Shown here one piece after another: positions 24,926 through 33,295 of a stretch of 64,000 nucleotides of DNA. Each line of letters starts with the position of its first letter. Position 1 is the stretch's first letter. A program made the translations under genes and the position numbers. Below the pieces are notes generated by a model. The model had not been told where the DNA came from. It saw nothing but the letters and a program-made list of their open reading frames with translations, and did not search any database. Source of the stretch: Novosphingobium album (ex Hu et al. 2023) (GTDB lineage: Bacteria > Pseudomonadota > Alphaproteobacteria > Sphingomonadales > Sphingomonadaceae); the NCBI RefSeq assembly GCF_022832385.1, contig NZ_JALHLE010000007.1, forward strand, positions 186,001 to 250,000, written 5' to 3'.

Positions 24926-26951
24926 CCTCCTCTTCCTCCATGTCGATCGATGCGAAGACCCCGCCGAACAGGCCAAACATCTCACGCGCCATCTGCAGGA
25001 TCGCCGCGCGATCTTCCTCTCGCTGCAGGCCGTTCACCAGTTCGGCGTAAAAGGCCATGTGATCCTGATCGAGCGCGCCGTGCGACGTCAGGTAGGTGAA
25101 GGCCTCAGGCGGCAGCCCCAGGTTCTCCGCCACTGCACTGGCCCCACGCTGGGCAATGGCAACGCTGACGCTCTCCAGCACATAGACCATGCCGAAGAAC
25201 GACGCGGGATTGCCCTCGCGAATGCAGCGGTAGGCGTGATCGACCATTGCCTTCGTTGCGGGCGCCGGATCGCTGGCACGTGCCGCATCGGCATCACCGC
25301 CCGCCGCGGCAATATCCGCGAGAATCCATTCCTCGTGACCGGTTTCTTCCTCGATATAGTCGTCGAGTGCGGCCAGCAGGTCGGGGCGATCGAGCAGCCG
25401 CGTACGCGCCGCCTCCATCAGCGGCACCGTATGGCGCACATGGTGCCAAGCCTGCCGCAGGTAATCGATATAGGTCCGCCGCGATATCGTCCCGGCCAGC
25501 CCCGCACGGACTTGCGGGATCGTCAGGAACCGCAAGCGATCACGGAATGTTGCCGCTTCCAGTTCGTCGAAGAACCGCACCGGTCCATCCAGCCACATAT
25601 CCGAAATCGCCTTCCGGCGCAGGCGGCCGTTGCCGGTCAGCTGGCCGTTCATCGGCGTGAACGGGGCAACCTCGCGCCATTTCGCAGTGCGGGCATATGC
25701 CGGCATCGAGGCATTGGCCGCAGCGACTGCGGCCGCGAGATCGGCATCAGGGCGCGCCGGAACAAGCAGGGCCTCGGGTGCCGGCAGGCCGTCGCCATGG
25801 ACCATGGCCTGCGCGATGTCCGGCTGCGCGGTCAGTTCTGCCTCAACCCATTCGGGCGAAATGTTGCGGCCGAAAGAAGTGACGATCAGGGCCGATTTGC
25901 GACCCTCTACCCAGAGGCGGCCCTGATCGTCGATCCGGCCGATGTCGCCGGTAAGGAGTGGCCCAGGCTCGCGGGGCTCGCCGATGGTCCCGAGGAACAT
26001 TTCACCGTCCAGCACGATCTCGCCGTCCGGCGCGATCCGCGCCTTCATGTGGCCGAGCGGGCGGCCAGCCGAACCGGCGACATCCTCGCCCGCAGCTTCA
26101 AGCGAGACTACGGACGCGCATTCAGTGAGACCATAACCCTGCCGCACCGGGAGCGCCACCGCGCGGGCGCGGGCCAGCAGCTCCACCGGCACTCGCGCGC
26201 CGCCAACGGCAACCAGCGTGAGATGCGGCAGGCGAAGACCGGTCTGCTCCATGACGGCGACGAGCCCTGCCAGATATTCCGGGACGAGGATCAGCGAGGT
26301 GATTTCCCAATCGGCCAGCCTCCGCGCCATCATCACAAAATCCGGCCGGAACGGGTCGGCCAGGCCGATTTCCGCCTGCGGCGCACAGACATATGTCCCG
26401 CCTGCCAGCATCGTCGCAAAAAAGCCGGCAACGGTTTCCAGCAGGATGCCCGGCGGCAGCAACGCGCAGTGGCATCCGGCATGTTCGGCGCCCACGGCCT
26501 CGACTACTGACGCGGCCACGGCCAGCATCTGGGAAACAGACAGGCACACGCCTTTGGGCGTGCCGGTCGAACCCGATGTGAAGGTGACCCGCGCCGTCTC
26601 GCGGGGAAGTGGAGACGGCGCGGGTTGTGAAGCCGAAAGCGGGACAGCTCCGGCTCCACTGGCGGCGACGGCGTGCTGCACCTGTTCCTGCGTGAAGAAC
26701 GAAGGCAGCGACAATACGGGGATGCGGGCTTCGAGCAGCGCCAGTTCGGTGATCGCGGCATCGACGCCATGGTCGAGACTAATGACAAAAGGCTTGCCGG
26801 AGCCTTCCGAACGTTCCAGGGCCTCTGCCCTGTCCGCTACCCTTTCTGCCAGCTCTGCCCAGGTTACAGGCAGGGACGTGACCGGATCGAGCGCAATGCC
26901 GCGCGGATTCTTCGCGGCATGGTCGCGGATGATGGCAAGCAGGCCATTCAT
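24906..26951 (-). CDS. Fusion of AMP-forming ligase and haem-oxygenase-like diiron domain
   Basis: A 681-residue two-domain enzyme. Residues 1-455 form an adenylating (ANL) domain with TSGSTGTPKG (125-134), QGYGLTE (271-277) and the TGDIGRID hinge (334-341). In the A10 motif the usual catalytic lysine is arginine: GNGRLRRK, R443. Residues 475-670 form a helical domain with a haem-oxygenase-like diiron (UndA/SznF-type) ligand pattern: E536-x2-H539, E593, and H624-x3-D628-x2-H631. The first-helix Glu of that family is not obvious; H503/H504/H507 lie there instead. The enzyme may activate a carboxylate and oxidise the same substrate. GGAGGG precedes ATG 26951, which overlaps the upstream gene by 4 bases. 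Confidence 0.82.
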   Translation of the reverse strand: MNGLLAIIRDHAAKNPRGIALDPVTSLPVTWAELAERVADRAEALERSEGSGKPFVISLDHGVDAAITELALLEARIPVLSLPSFFTQEQVQHAVAASGAGAVPLSASQPAPSPLPRETARVTFTSGSTGTPKGVCLSVSQMLAVAASVVEAVGAEHAGCHCALLPPGILLETVAGFFATMLAGGTYVCAPQAEIGLADPFRPDFVMMARRLADWEITSLILVPEYLAGLVAVMEQTGLRLPHLTLVAVGGARVPVELLARARAVALPVRQGYGLTECASVVSLEAAGEDVAGSAGRPLGHMKARIAPDGEIVLDGEMFLGTIGEPREPGPLLTGDIGRIDDQGRLWVEGRKSALIVTSFGRNISPEWVEAELTAQPDIAQAMVHGDGLPAPEALLVPARPDADLAAAVAAANASMPAYARTAKWREVAPFTPMNGQLTGNGRLRRKAISDMWLDGPVRFFDELEAATFRDRLRFLTIPQVRAGLAGTISRRTYIDYLRQAWHHVRHTVPLMEAARTRLLDRPDLLAALDDYIEEETGHEEWILADIAAAGGDADAARASDPAPATKAMVDHAYRCIREGNPASFFGMVYVLESVSVAIAQRGASAVAENLGLPPEAFTYLTSHGALDQDHMAFYAELVNGLQREEDRAAILQMAREMFGLFGGVFASIDMEEEEDARVAA

Positions 26952-27493
26952 GCGGCGACCCTCCGACGGCGCGCGAGAAATGCGCCGATGGCTTGCTGCC
27001 CCTGCGAAATGATCCCGGCACAGACCTGCGGGTCGCTGGCATAATAGCGGCCCCACGCCTCGGGTTCATCCGCCCGTTCGGCGGCAGCGGGAGCCAGCAC
27101 CACCAGCGGCACGCCGATCCGGGCGAACATGGCGCGCAGCGGCGCCGTCAGCGTAGCCACGGCAACTTCGCAATCGGTGCCAAGGTCATTGGCAGCGCTG
27201 CCCCACAATTCGACCATGGCGAAGGCATCGTCAGCGGCAAGGTTGCCGATTTCGATAATGCTCTCCCGTGCCATGGACTTGCCCAGCGCGCCCGAAACCA
27301 CCTGCTCGATCGGCGCATCGAGATAGCGCTCGAGAAACAGGGGCTCGCCGTCCGCGCGGCGGAAGCCCAGCGCTGCACGGGTGAGTTCGGCGCGTTCAAT
27401 CTGGCTGTAGTGCCCAAAAGCCGGTCGCACGCTCGCACCATGCGCTTCCATGAAGCGCCTGCGTACGAGGTGGAATTCGGGACTGTCAGACAT
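26948..27493 (-). CDS. Thermostable hemolysin family protein
   Basis: A 181-residue protein of the T_hemolysin family. Characteristic stretches are ALGFRRADGEPLFLERYLDAPIEQVV, IIEIGNLAADDAFAMVELW and the C-terminal WGRYYASDPQVCAGIISQG. Despite the name, the fold is thought to resemble GNAT acyltransferases and acyl-homoserine-lactone synthases, so an acyl-transfer role is more likely than haemolysis; that is recollection, not shown here. AAGGAGA lies 6 bases upstream of ATG 27493. It is the first gene of the eight-gene run and its stop overlaps the ATG of the ligase/diiron fusion. Confidence 0.8.
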   Translation of the reverse strand: MSDSPEFHLVRRRFMEAHGASVRPAFGHYSQIERAELTRAALGFRRADGEPLFLERYLDAPIEQVVSGALGKSMARESIIEIGNLAADDAFAMVELWGSAANDLGTDCEVAVATLTAPLRAMFARIGVPLVVLAPAAAERADEPEAWGRYYASDPQVCAGIISQGQQAIGAFLARRRRVAA

Positions 27494-27657
27494 GCACGTC
27501 TCCTTGGGTTTCAAGCAGACGACGACACAGCTGCTGCGGCTCCACAGTTCAGGTCGTGAAGAATCTTGGCGGCGGGAATGGCCCTGAACCGGCGCTAAAC
27601 CGATTTTAACTACTCCCTGCGACAATCCCCGAAGGACCAATAATCCAGACGGTTGTC

Positions 27658-27858
27658 ATGTCTTTCATCAAGGGCCTGATCCCAGGCATCCTTCTGACCT
27701 GGATCGTTTCAGGCATCATCGGCTCGAACGGCTCGAAAGGCGGCATGCTCGCCATCGAACACATGATGATTCAAGGACATGGCATCTACTGGTCCTGGCC
27801 GCTGTTTCTGGCCGGGACGGGCCTGTGCTGGGCGCTGTTCTGGATGATGGACTCCTGA
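27658..27858 (+). CDS. Small membrane protein, unknown function
   Basis: A 66-residue protein with two hydrophobic helices (about 5-24 and 42-63) and a Gly/Ser/Met-rich link (GSNGSKGGMLAIEHMMIQGHGIYW). I do not recognise the family. It diverges from the T_hemolysin gene across 164 bases. The ribosome-binding site is weak (AAGGA is too far upstream), so existence rests on the coherent membrane topology. Confidence 0.55.
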   Translation: MSFIKGLIPGILLTWIVSGIIGSNGSKGGMLAIEHMMIQGHGIYWSWPLFLAGTGLCWALFWMMDS

Positions 27859-28123
27859 TTCCGACCACCTGGCATCGGTAACTGCCAGCCAGTACCGCGC
27901 TGCCATCCCGGTTGCCTGGCCAAGCGGCCTCTCACAATGTCACGAGACCGTCTCAAAACTGTCGAAAGCCAGTGGTAGGCTCCTGAGTACACGCCTTCCG
28001 GCGTCCCCGATTCCGGGAGACTGTCCGCGCGAAGGCACCGCTCGAGCTTCGAGAACGATGGGTACCGATGGCGCGCCATGCCAGGAGCTTCGCTCAGCGA
28101 TTTCAGGCACTGGCACCGGAAAC

Positions 28124-29596
28124 ATGTCCGACATCGAAAGCCTCAAAAAGCAGATCGAAGCCCTGATCGACGCGATCACAGCCGAGGCCGGGCAGTGGAT
28201 GGAGCAGTGGGCCGCCTGGGGCATTCGGGAAGATTTCCTGCCCAGCGCGGGCAACCTCGCGGCTTATCTTGCCTTCCGCCATCACGACCTGCGCGAGATG
28301 CAGCGCTCGCTCATGGCACTGGGACTGTCCTCGCTCGGGCGTCTGGAAAGCCGGGTCATGCCGACGCTGGCCGCCGTGCACACAGCCCTCGCCGCGATGC
28401 AGAACGCCATGCCGCCGGCCAAGGCCGATCCCGGCACGTTCTTTGCCGGTGAAGACCGGTTGCGACGCCGGGCCCTCGCCCTGCTGGGCACGGCGGAGAA
28501 CGAACGGCAGGCCGCCCTGCTGGTCACATGCCCGAGCGAGGCGGCGGACGATCCCGCCTTCATGGAAAGCCTTGCCCTGCGCGGCGTGGAAGCCTTGCGG
28601 ATCAACTGCGCTCACGACGGGGCGGAAGAATGGGAGCGGATGATCGCCCATGCCCGTGCGGCGGAGCAGCGCTGCGGCCACCGGTTCCGCATCTTCATGG
28701 ACCTGGGCGGCCCGAAAAACCGCATCGGCGCTGTCCGTCCCAACCGCGAGATCCGCCGGATCTTTTCCGGAGAGCGCATCGCCATGGTCGCGCCCGGCCA
28801 GATCGAACGGCCGGTTTCGCCTGATGTAGCCTTCGTCTTCGAATGCATGCTGCCAGAAGTCATCGCCGAGGTACGCCCCGGCCAGCGGCTGCTGATCGAC
28901 GACGGAAAGATCGCCGCCAGTATCGATTTCGTGGATGATGGCATGGTCATCGCCTCGGTCACCCAGACCAAGGAGAAAGGCGGCAAGCTGAAGCCCGAAA
29001 AGGGCATCAATCTTCCCGATACCGAACTGCACCTGCCGGCCCTGACCGCCAGGGACCTGCAGGACATCGCCTTCATTGCCGAACATGCCGACGGACTGTC
29101 CTTCTCGTTCGTGCAGACGCCCGAGGATGTGCTGATGCTACAGGATGCACTGGCTGCATTGCCGCCGCGCCGCGAGCATCCACTGGCACTGATCCTCAAG
29201 ATTGAAACGGCGCTTGCCGTACAGAACCTGCCGGGCATCGTCGTGTGCGCGGGTGCCCGCAATCCGGTGGCGATCATGATCGCCCGGGGCGATCTTGCCA
29301 TCGAGATCGGCTTTGCCCGGCTTGCCGAGATGCAGGAGGAGATCCTGTGGATCGCCGAAGCTGCACAAGTGCCCGTCATCTGGGCCACGCAGGTTCTCGA
29401 ACAACTGGTCAATGAGGGCGTCCCGCATCGCGGCGAGCTGACCGATGCCGCCATGGCCGCCCGTGCGGAATGCGTGATGCTCAACAAGGGACCGCATCTG
29501 CTGGAAGCGATCGACGCACTCGATCCGCTCCTCAAACGGATGGCGGGCCACATCCACAAGAAGACGCCGCAGTTGCGCCGCCTCGCCAGCTGGTAG
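28124..29596 (+). CDS. Pyruvate kinase-like protein lacking the C-terminal domain
   Basis: A 490-residue protein. Residues 1-120 are a helical extension absent from standard pyruvate kinase; residues 125-485 match the barrel and lid. Visible motifs: LRINCAHD (for R-x-N-x-S-H), MDLGGPKNRIG, LLIDDGKI, KGINLPD, the catalytic-site KIETALAV, MIARGDLAIEIG and ATQVLEQLVNEGVPHRGELTDAAMAA. Where normal enzymes have MLSGETA it has MLNKGPH, and it stops there, so the regulatory C-terminal domain is missing. I recall this as a recognised subgroup. The start at ATG 28124 precedes the helical domain. A 265-base gap upstream contains no gene that I can see. Confidence 0.75.
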   Translation: MSDIESLKKQIEALIDAITAEAGQWMEQWAAWGIREDFLPSAGNLAAYLAFRHHDLREMQRSLMALGLSSLGRLESRVMPTLAAVHTALAAMQNAMPPAKADPGTFFAGEDRLRRRALALLGTAENERQAALLVTCPSEAADDPAFMESLALRGVEALRINCAHDGAEEWERMIAHARAAEQRCGHRFRIFMDLGGPKNRIGAVRPNREIRRIFSGERIAMVAPGQIERPVSPDVAFVFECMLPEVIAEVRPGQRLLIDDGKIAASIDFVDDGMVIASVTQTKEKGGKLKPEKGINLPDTELHLPALTARDLQDIAFIAEHADGLSFSFVQTPEDVLMLQDALAALPPRREHPLALILKIETALAVQNLPGIVVCAGARNPVAIMIARGDLAIEIGFARLAEMQEEILWIAEAAQVPVIWATQVLEQLVNEGVPHRGELTDAAMAARAECVMLNKGPHLLEAIDALDPLLKRMAGHIHKKTPQLRRLASW

Positions 29597-29716
29597 CGGC
29601 ACGCGCCCCCGGACCACGCCCTTCCGCTCACGTATCGGACTCCGCTGCTGGTTTTATTACAGAAAACGACAATTTGCGGCTGTTCCGGACACTGTAACTG
29701 CGCGAGTAAGGGGGTC

Positions 29717-31219
29717 ATGAAATCGCGTGCACTCCTCCTGACCATGGCGCTGGGTCTTTGCGGATGCGCCGTGGGGCCGAATTATGCCCCGCGGTCCGCT
29801 GCCGATCTTGGCGTTCCGGAGGCATGGTCGGTGCCCGCCTCGCCCACCAGTGAGAACCTGACCCGCTGGTGGACGAATTTCGACGATCCCGTCCTTGTCC
29901 AGCTGGTCGATCAGGCCGCGGCCGGGAACCTCGATCTGGCACAGGCCGTCGCCCGGCTCCGTCAGGCGCGCGAAGCGCTGGTGATCAGCCGCGCCTCGTT
30001 TTTGCCAAGTCTCAGCGGATCAGGCGGAGTGAACCGAACCGAAACCCTGCGTGGTGGAGGCACGACCGTGGTCCTGTCCGACGGAACGGTAACGACCACC
30101 GGCAACGGTGGCGGTTCGACAAGCTTCTCACTGGGGTTCGATGCCAGCTATCAGGCAGACCTGTTTGGCGGTGTCCGGCGCTCGGTGGAAGCGAGCGAGG
30201 CGCAGTACGAAGCCTCCGGCTATGACTACGCCACGGCCCTGCTGTCCGTCGAAAGCGAGGTGGCACGCAACTACATGCTCGCGCGTGCCTATCAGGCCCA
30301 ACTCGCGAATGCGCAGGCATCGCTCGCGATACAGGACGACAACCTGCAGATCGCCCGGTGGCGGGTGCAGGCAGGGCTGGTGTCGTCACTCGATGCCGAA
30401 CAGGCCCGCACAAGCCGGGCGCAGGCGGCAGCAGCCATTCCGCAGATCGAACGGCAGTACAACGCGGCCGTCTCCCGCATAGGTGTACTGACAGGGCAGG
30501 CACCCGGCGCGCTCAAGCCGCTGCTGGAAAAAGCCGAACCGATCCCTGTGGGGCCGGACACGATCGGTGCGGGCATCCCGGCAAACGTCCTGCGCCAGCG
30601 CCCCGATGTGCGCGCAGCCGAACGCACGCTCGCCGCCGCCACCGCACAGATCGGGGTCGCCGAAGCACAGCTCTATCCGGCGCTTTCCATTGGTGGCAGC
30701 CTCGACACCAATGCCGCCTCGTTCGGCAACCTGTTCGATACGATCACCGGGGGTCTCTTTGCGAACCTCAGCCAGGCGATCTTCAACGGCGGCAAGCTCA
30801 ATGCACAGGTGCGTTCCTATCGCGCCGCCACCGATGCGGCCTTCGCGGCTTACAAGCAATCCGTGCTGACTGCGCTGGAAGACGTCGAGAATGCAGTGAC
30901 GGCTCTGGACTCGGCCCGACGACGCGAACGCGAATACGCGGTAGCCTACGATGCGGCGAACAATTCGGCGATCCTCGCGCGCAGCCAGTACCGCTCCGGG
31001 CTGACCGACTTTACCACGCTCAACACGCAAGAAGCCTCGCTCGTCTCCGCGCGCAACAGCCTCGTTCAGGCCCGCGCCGACAAGGCCGCCGCCCTGATCG
31101 CGCTCTACGTCGCGCTCGGCGGCGGGTGGGACAGCGAGGTCCCGCCGACCAAACTTCCCGCCACCACCCCCGGCGCCCCTCTCAGCGACACTTCGGGCAC
31201 ACACGCGGAACAGGGCTGA
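29717..31219 (+). CDS. NodT-family outer-membrane efflux lipoprotein
   Basis: A 500-residue outer-membrane factor. The N-terminus has a lipobox signal (MALGLCGCAVGPNYAPR; lipidated Cys in LCGC), followed by two OEP repeats with long coiled helices (residues 60-270 and 280-480). The proline-turn pattern NVLRQRPDVRAAERTLAAATAQIGVAEAQLYPALSIGG is typical of NodT/OprM proteins. It forms the trimeric exit duct for the MacA/MacB-type pump encoded by the next three genes. The next start is 2 bases downstream. Confidence 0.9.
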   Translation: MKSRALLLTMALGLCGCAVGPNYAPRSAADLGVPEAWSVPASPTSENLTRWWTNFDDPVLVQLVDQAAAGNLDLAQAVARLRQAREALVISRASFLPSLSGSGGVNRTETLRGGGTTVVLSDGTVTTTGNGGGSTSFSLGFDASYQADLFGGVRRSVEASEAQYEASGYDYATALLSVESEVARNYMLARAYQAQLANAQASLAIQDDNLQIARWRVQAGLVSSLDAEQARTSRAQAAAAIPQIERQYNAAVSRIGVLTGQAPGALKPLLEKAEPIPVGPDTIGAGIPANVLRQRPDVRAAERTLAAATAQIGVAEAQLYPALSIGGSLDTNAASFGNLFDTITGGLFANLSQAIFNGGKLNAQVRSYRAATDAAFAAYKQSVLTALEDVENAVTALDSARRREREYAVAYDAANNSAILARSQYRSGLTDFTTLNTQEASLVSARNSLVQARADKAAALIALYVALGGGWDSEVPPTKLPATTPGAPLSDTSGTHAEQG

Positions 31220-31221
31220 CG

Positions 31222-32574
31222 ATGACTGAAGAAACACTCGACGAATTTCTCGGCGTGAAGCCAAAGCCCGCCTGGCGCCGCCACGGCAAATGGGCAGGAG
31301 CCGTTGCCGTAGTCCTGATCCTGATCCTGTTGCTGGCCCGCTGCTTTGGCGGAACGAGCGATGCAGGTTACATCACTGCCAAGGCTCAGACCGGACGGCT
31401 GATCACCACTGTATCGGCCACCGGCCAGCTTGCCCCGACAAACCAGGTCACTGTGGGTTCCCAGCTATCCGGCCAGATCGTGAAGGTGCTCGTCGACGTC
31501 AACGACCGCGTCACCGCCGGTCAGCCCCTCGCCGAGATCGATCCGGAACAGTATGACGACGCGATCCGCCAGAACGAGGCACAACTGCAGGCGAACAAGG
31601 CGGCGGTGGAACAGGCCCGCGCCACGCTCGCCGAAGCGCAGGCGCAACTGGCCCGGCTCGAGGAAGTCTCGAAACTCTCGGGCGGCAAGGTCCCCTCGGG
31701 AACCGAGCTGCAAGCCGGCCGCGCCGATCTGCTGCGCGCCAGGGCCGCGCTCGACGTCGCCCGGGCGAATGTCGTCGCCAGCGAGGCAACGCTGGCGCAG
31801 AGCCGGACGCAGCGTGCCCGCGCCATCATCCGGTCGCCCGTTTCCGGCGTGGTTCTGGCCCGCGAGATCGATCCCGGCCAGACCGTAGCCGCCTCGCTCA
31901 GCGCGCCGACACTGTTCGTGATCGCCGAGGATCTGGCCCAGATGAAGCTTGAAGTCTCGATCGACGAGGCCGATGTCGGCTCCGTGAAAGAAGGGCAGAA
32001 AGCCAGCTTCACGGTCGATGCCTTCCCGGGCAAGACTTTCCCGGCAACGATCACCCGCGTCGACATCGGGTCCAACCAGTCGGTCTCCTCCGCCAGTTCC
32101 TCGTCCTCGAGTTCGACAAGCAGCAGTTCGTCTTCCTCGTCATCGACCGTGGTTTCCTACGCGGCCGATCTAGCGGTCGCGAACCCGGATGGACAGCTGC
32201 GCCCCGGCATGACTGCGACCGCGGACATCGTCACCTCGGACAAGAGCGATATCCTGCTCGTGCCCAATGCGGCGCTGCGCTTCACCCCGCAATCGGCGAG
32301 CGCGTCGAGCAGCAGCAACGCACAATCGGGCGGCATCACCGGCGCGCTCTCGTTCGGGCCGCCACGGCGCCAGTCGTCCGAACGCAGCGCGACAATCGCC
32401 GCGGGCGCCACCCAGACCGTATGGGTCCTCGGCGAAGACGGAAAACCCAAGGCCGTCCAGATCGTGACCGGCGAAACCAACGGCAGCGAAACCGAGGTGC
32501 TGTCCGGCGATCTCAAGGCTGGCATGCAGGTCATCACCGGCGAGAGATCCACATCTGCGAACACCGATGATTGA
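31222..32574 (+). CDS. MacA-type periplasmic adaptor protein
   Basis: A 450-residue HlyD/MacA-type membrane-fusion protein. One N-terminal membrane helix (24-42), a lipoyl half-motif (GQLAPTNQVTVGSQLSGQIVKVLVDVNDRVTAGQPL), an alpha-helical hairpin (about 105-200) and the second lipoyl half (IIRSPVSGVVLAREIDPGQTV) are present. Between the beta-barrel strands lies a 23-residue run made almost only of serine (287-309), which is unusual. The C-terminal membrane-proximal domain ends near TEVLSGDLKAGMQVITG. It links the inner-membrane MacB to the outer-membrane lipoprotein encoded upstream. Start ATG 31222; the frame continues upstream only as an antisense-like extension through the NodT gene. Confidence 0.88.
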   Translation: MTEETLDEFLGVKPKPAWRRHGKWAGAVAVVLILILLLARCFGGTSDAGYITAKAQTGRLITTVSATGQLAPTNQVTVGSQLSGQIVKVLVDVNDRVTAGQPLAEIDPEQYDDAIRQNEAQLQANKAAVEQARATLAEAQAQLARLEEVSKLSGGKVPSGTELQAGRADLLRARAALDVARANVVASEATLAQSRTQRARAIIRSPVSGVVLAREIDPGQTVAASLSAPTLFVIAEDLAQMKLEVSIDEADVGSVKEGQKASFTVDAFPGKTFPATITRVDIGSNQSVSSASSSSSSSTSSSSSSSSSTVVSYAADLAVANPDGQLRPGMTATADIVTSDKSDILLVPNAALRFTPQSASASSSSNAQSGGITGALSFGPPRRQSSERSATIAAGATQTVWVLGEDGKPKAVQIVTGETNGSETEVLSGDLKAGMQVITGERSTSANTDD

Positions 32575-33295
32575 GACTCCGCTCATTTCCCTGCGCGGCG
32601 TGGTCAAGGTGTACGGCAGCGGACCGACCGCGTTCCAGGCGCTGAAGGGGATCGACCTCGACATCATGGCCCGGGATTTCGTGGCGGTGATGGGTCCTTC
32701 GGGTTCGGGCAAATCCACGACGATGAACATCCTCGGCTGCCTCGACGTGCCGACCTCGGGCACCTTCCTGTTCCACGGCCACCACGTCGAACAGCTCGAC
32801 CGCGACCAGCGCGCGCTGCTGCGGCGCAGGCATTTTGGCTTCGTGTTCCAGGGCTTCAACCTGCTGGCGCGCACCAACGCACTGGAGAACGTCGAACTGC
32901 CGCTGCTCTATCGCGGTGATCCCAAGGCCCAGCGGCGCGAAATGGCGATGGCCGCGCTCGACAAGGTCGGACTCAAGGACTGGTGGGATCACACTCCCGG
33001 CGAGCTGTCGGGCGGACAGCAGCAGCGCGTTGCCATTGCCCGCGCGATTGTCACCGAGCCGACCGTCTTGCTGGCCGACGAGCCGACCGGCAATCTCGAT
33101 ACCGAGCGCTCGATCGAGATCATGGAACTGCTCACCGATCTCAACACGAACTCGGGCATTACCGTGCTGATGGTAACGCACGAGGCGGAGATGGCGGCCT
33201 TCGCCCACACCATCGTGCATTTCCGCGATGGGCTCGTGGACCGCATTGAAGCCGGTCACAACGGAGTCGTCCAGGATGGGAAGGCTCCCGCCTGA
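32567..33295 (+). CDS. MacB/LolD-type ABC transporter ATP-binding protein
   Basis: A 242-residue ATPase. Walker A is GPSGSGKST (44-52), the Q-loop is VFQGFNLL, the signature is LSGGQQQR, Walker B is [12 protein letters not shown] and the switch His is in VTHEAEMA. This set matches the MacB/LolD subgroup, which drives a mechanotransmission-type pump rather than substrate passage through the membrane. It overlaps macA by 8 bases and the permease by 1 base (TGATG). The ATPase is a separate protein here, unlike the single-chain MacB of enterics. Confidence 0.93.
   Translation: MIETPLISLRGVVKVYGSGPTAFQALKGIDLDIMARDFVAVMGPSGSGKSTTMNILGCLDVPTSGTFLFHGHHVEQLDRDQRALLRRRHFGFVFQGFNLLARTNALENVELPLLYRGDPKAQRREMAMAALDKVGLKDWWDHTPGELSGGQQQRVAIARAIVTEPTVLLADEPTGNLDTERSIEIMELLTDLNTNSGITVLMVTHEAEMAAFAHTIVHFRDGLVDRIEAGHNGVVQDGKAPA

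Noticed and set aside
27494..27657. ECF-type promoter upstream of the T_hemolysin gene
   Set aside because: The sigma factor in the operon could drive it, but I could not find a convincing -35/-10 pair of the FecI type in this 164-base region.
30358..31221. N-terminal extension of the MacA-type adaptor
   Set aside because: It overlaps the NodT gene in a different frame; the adaptor's membrane helix begins right after ATG 31222.
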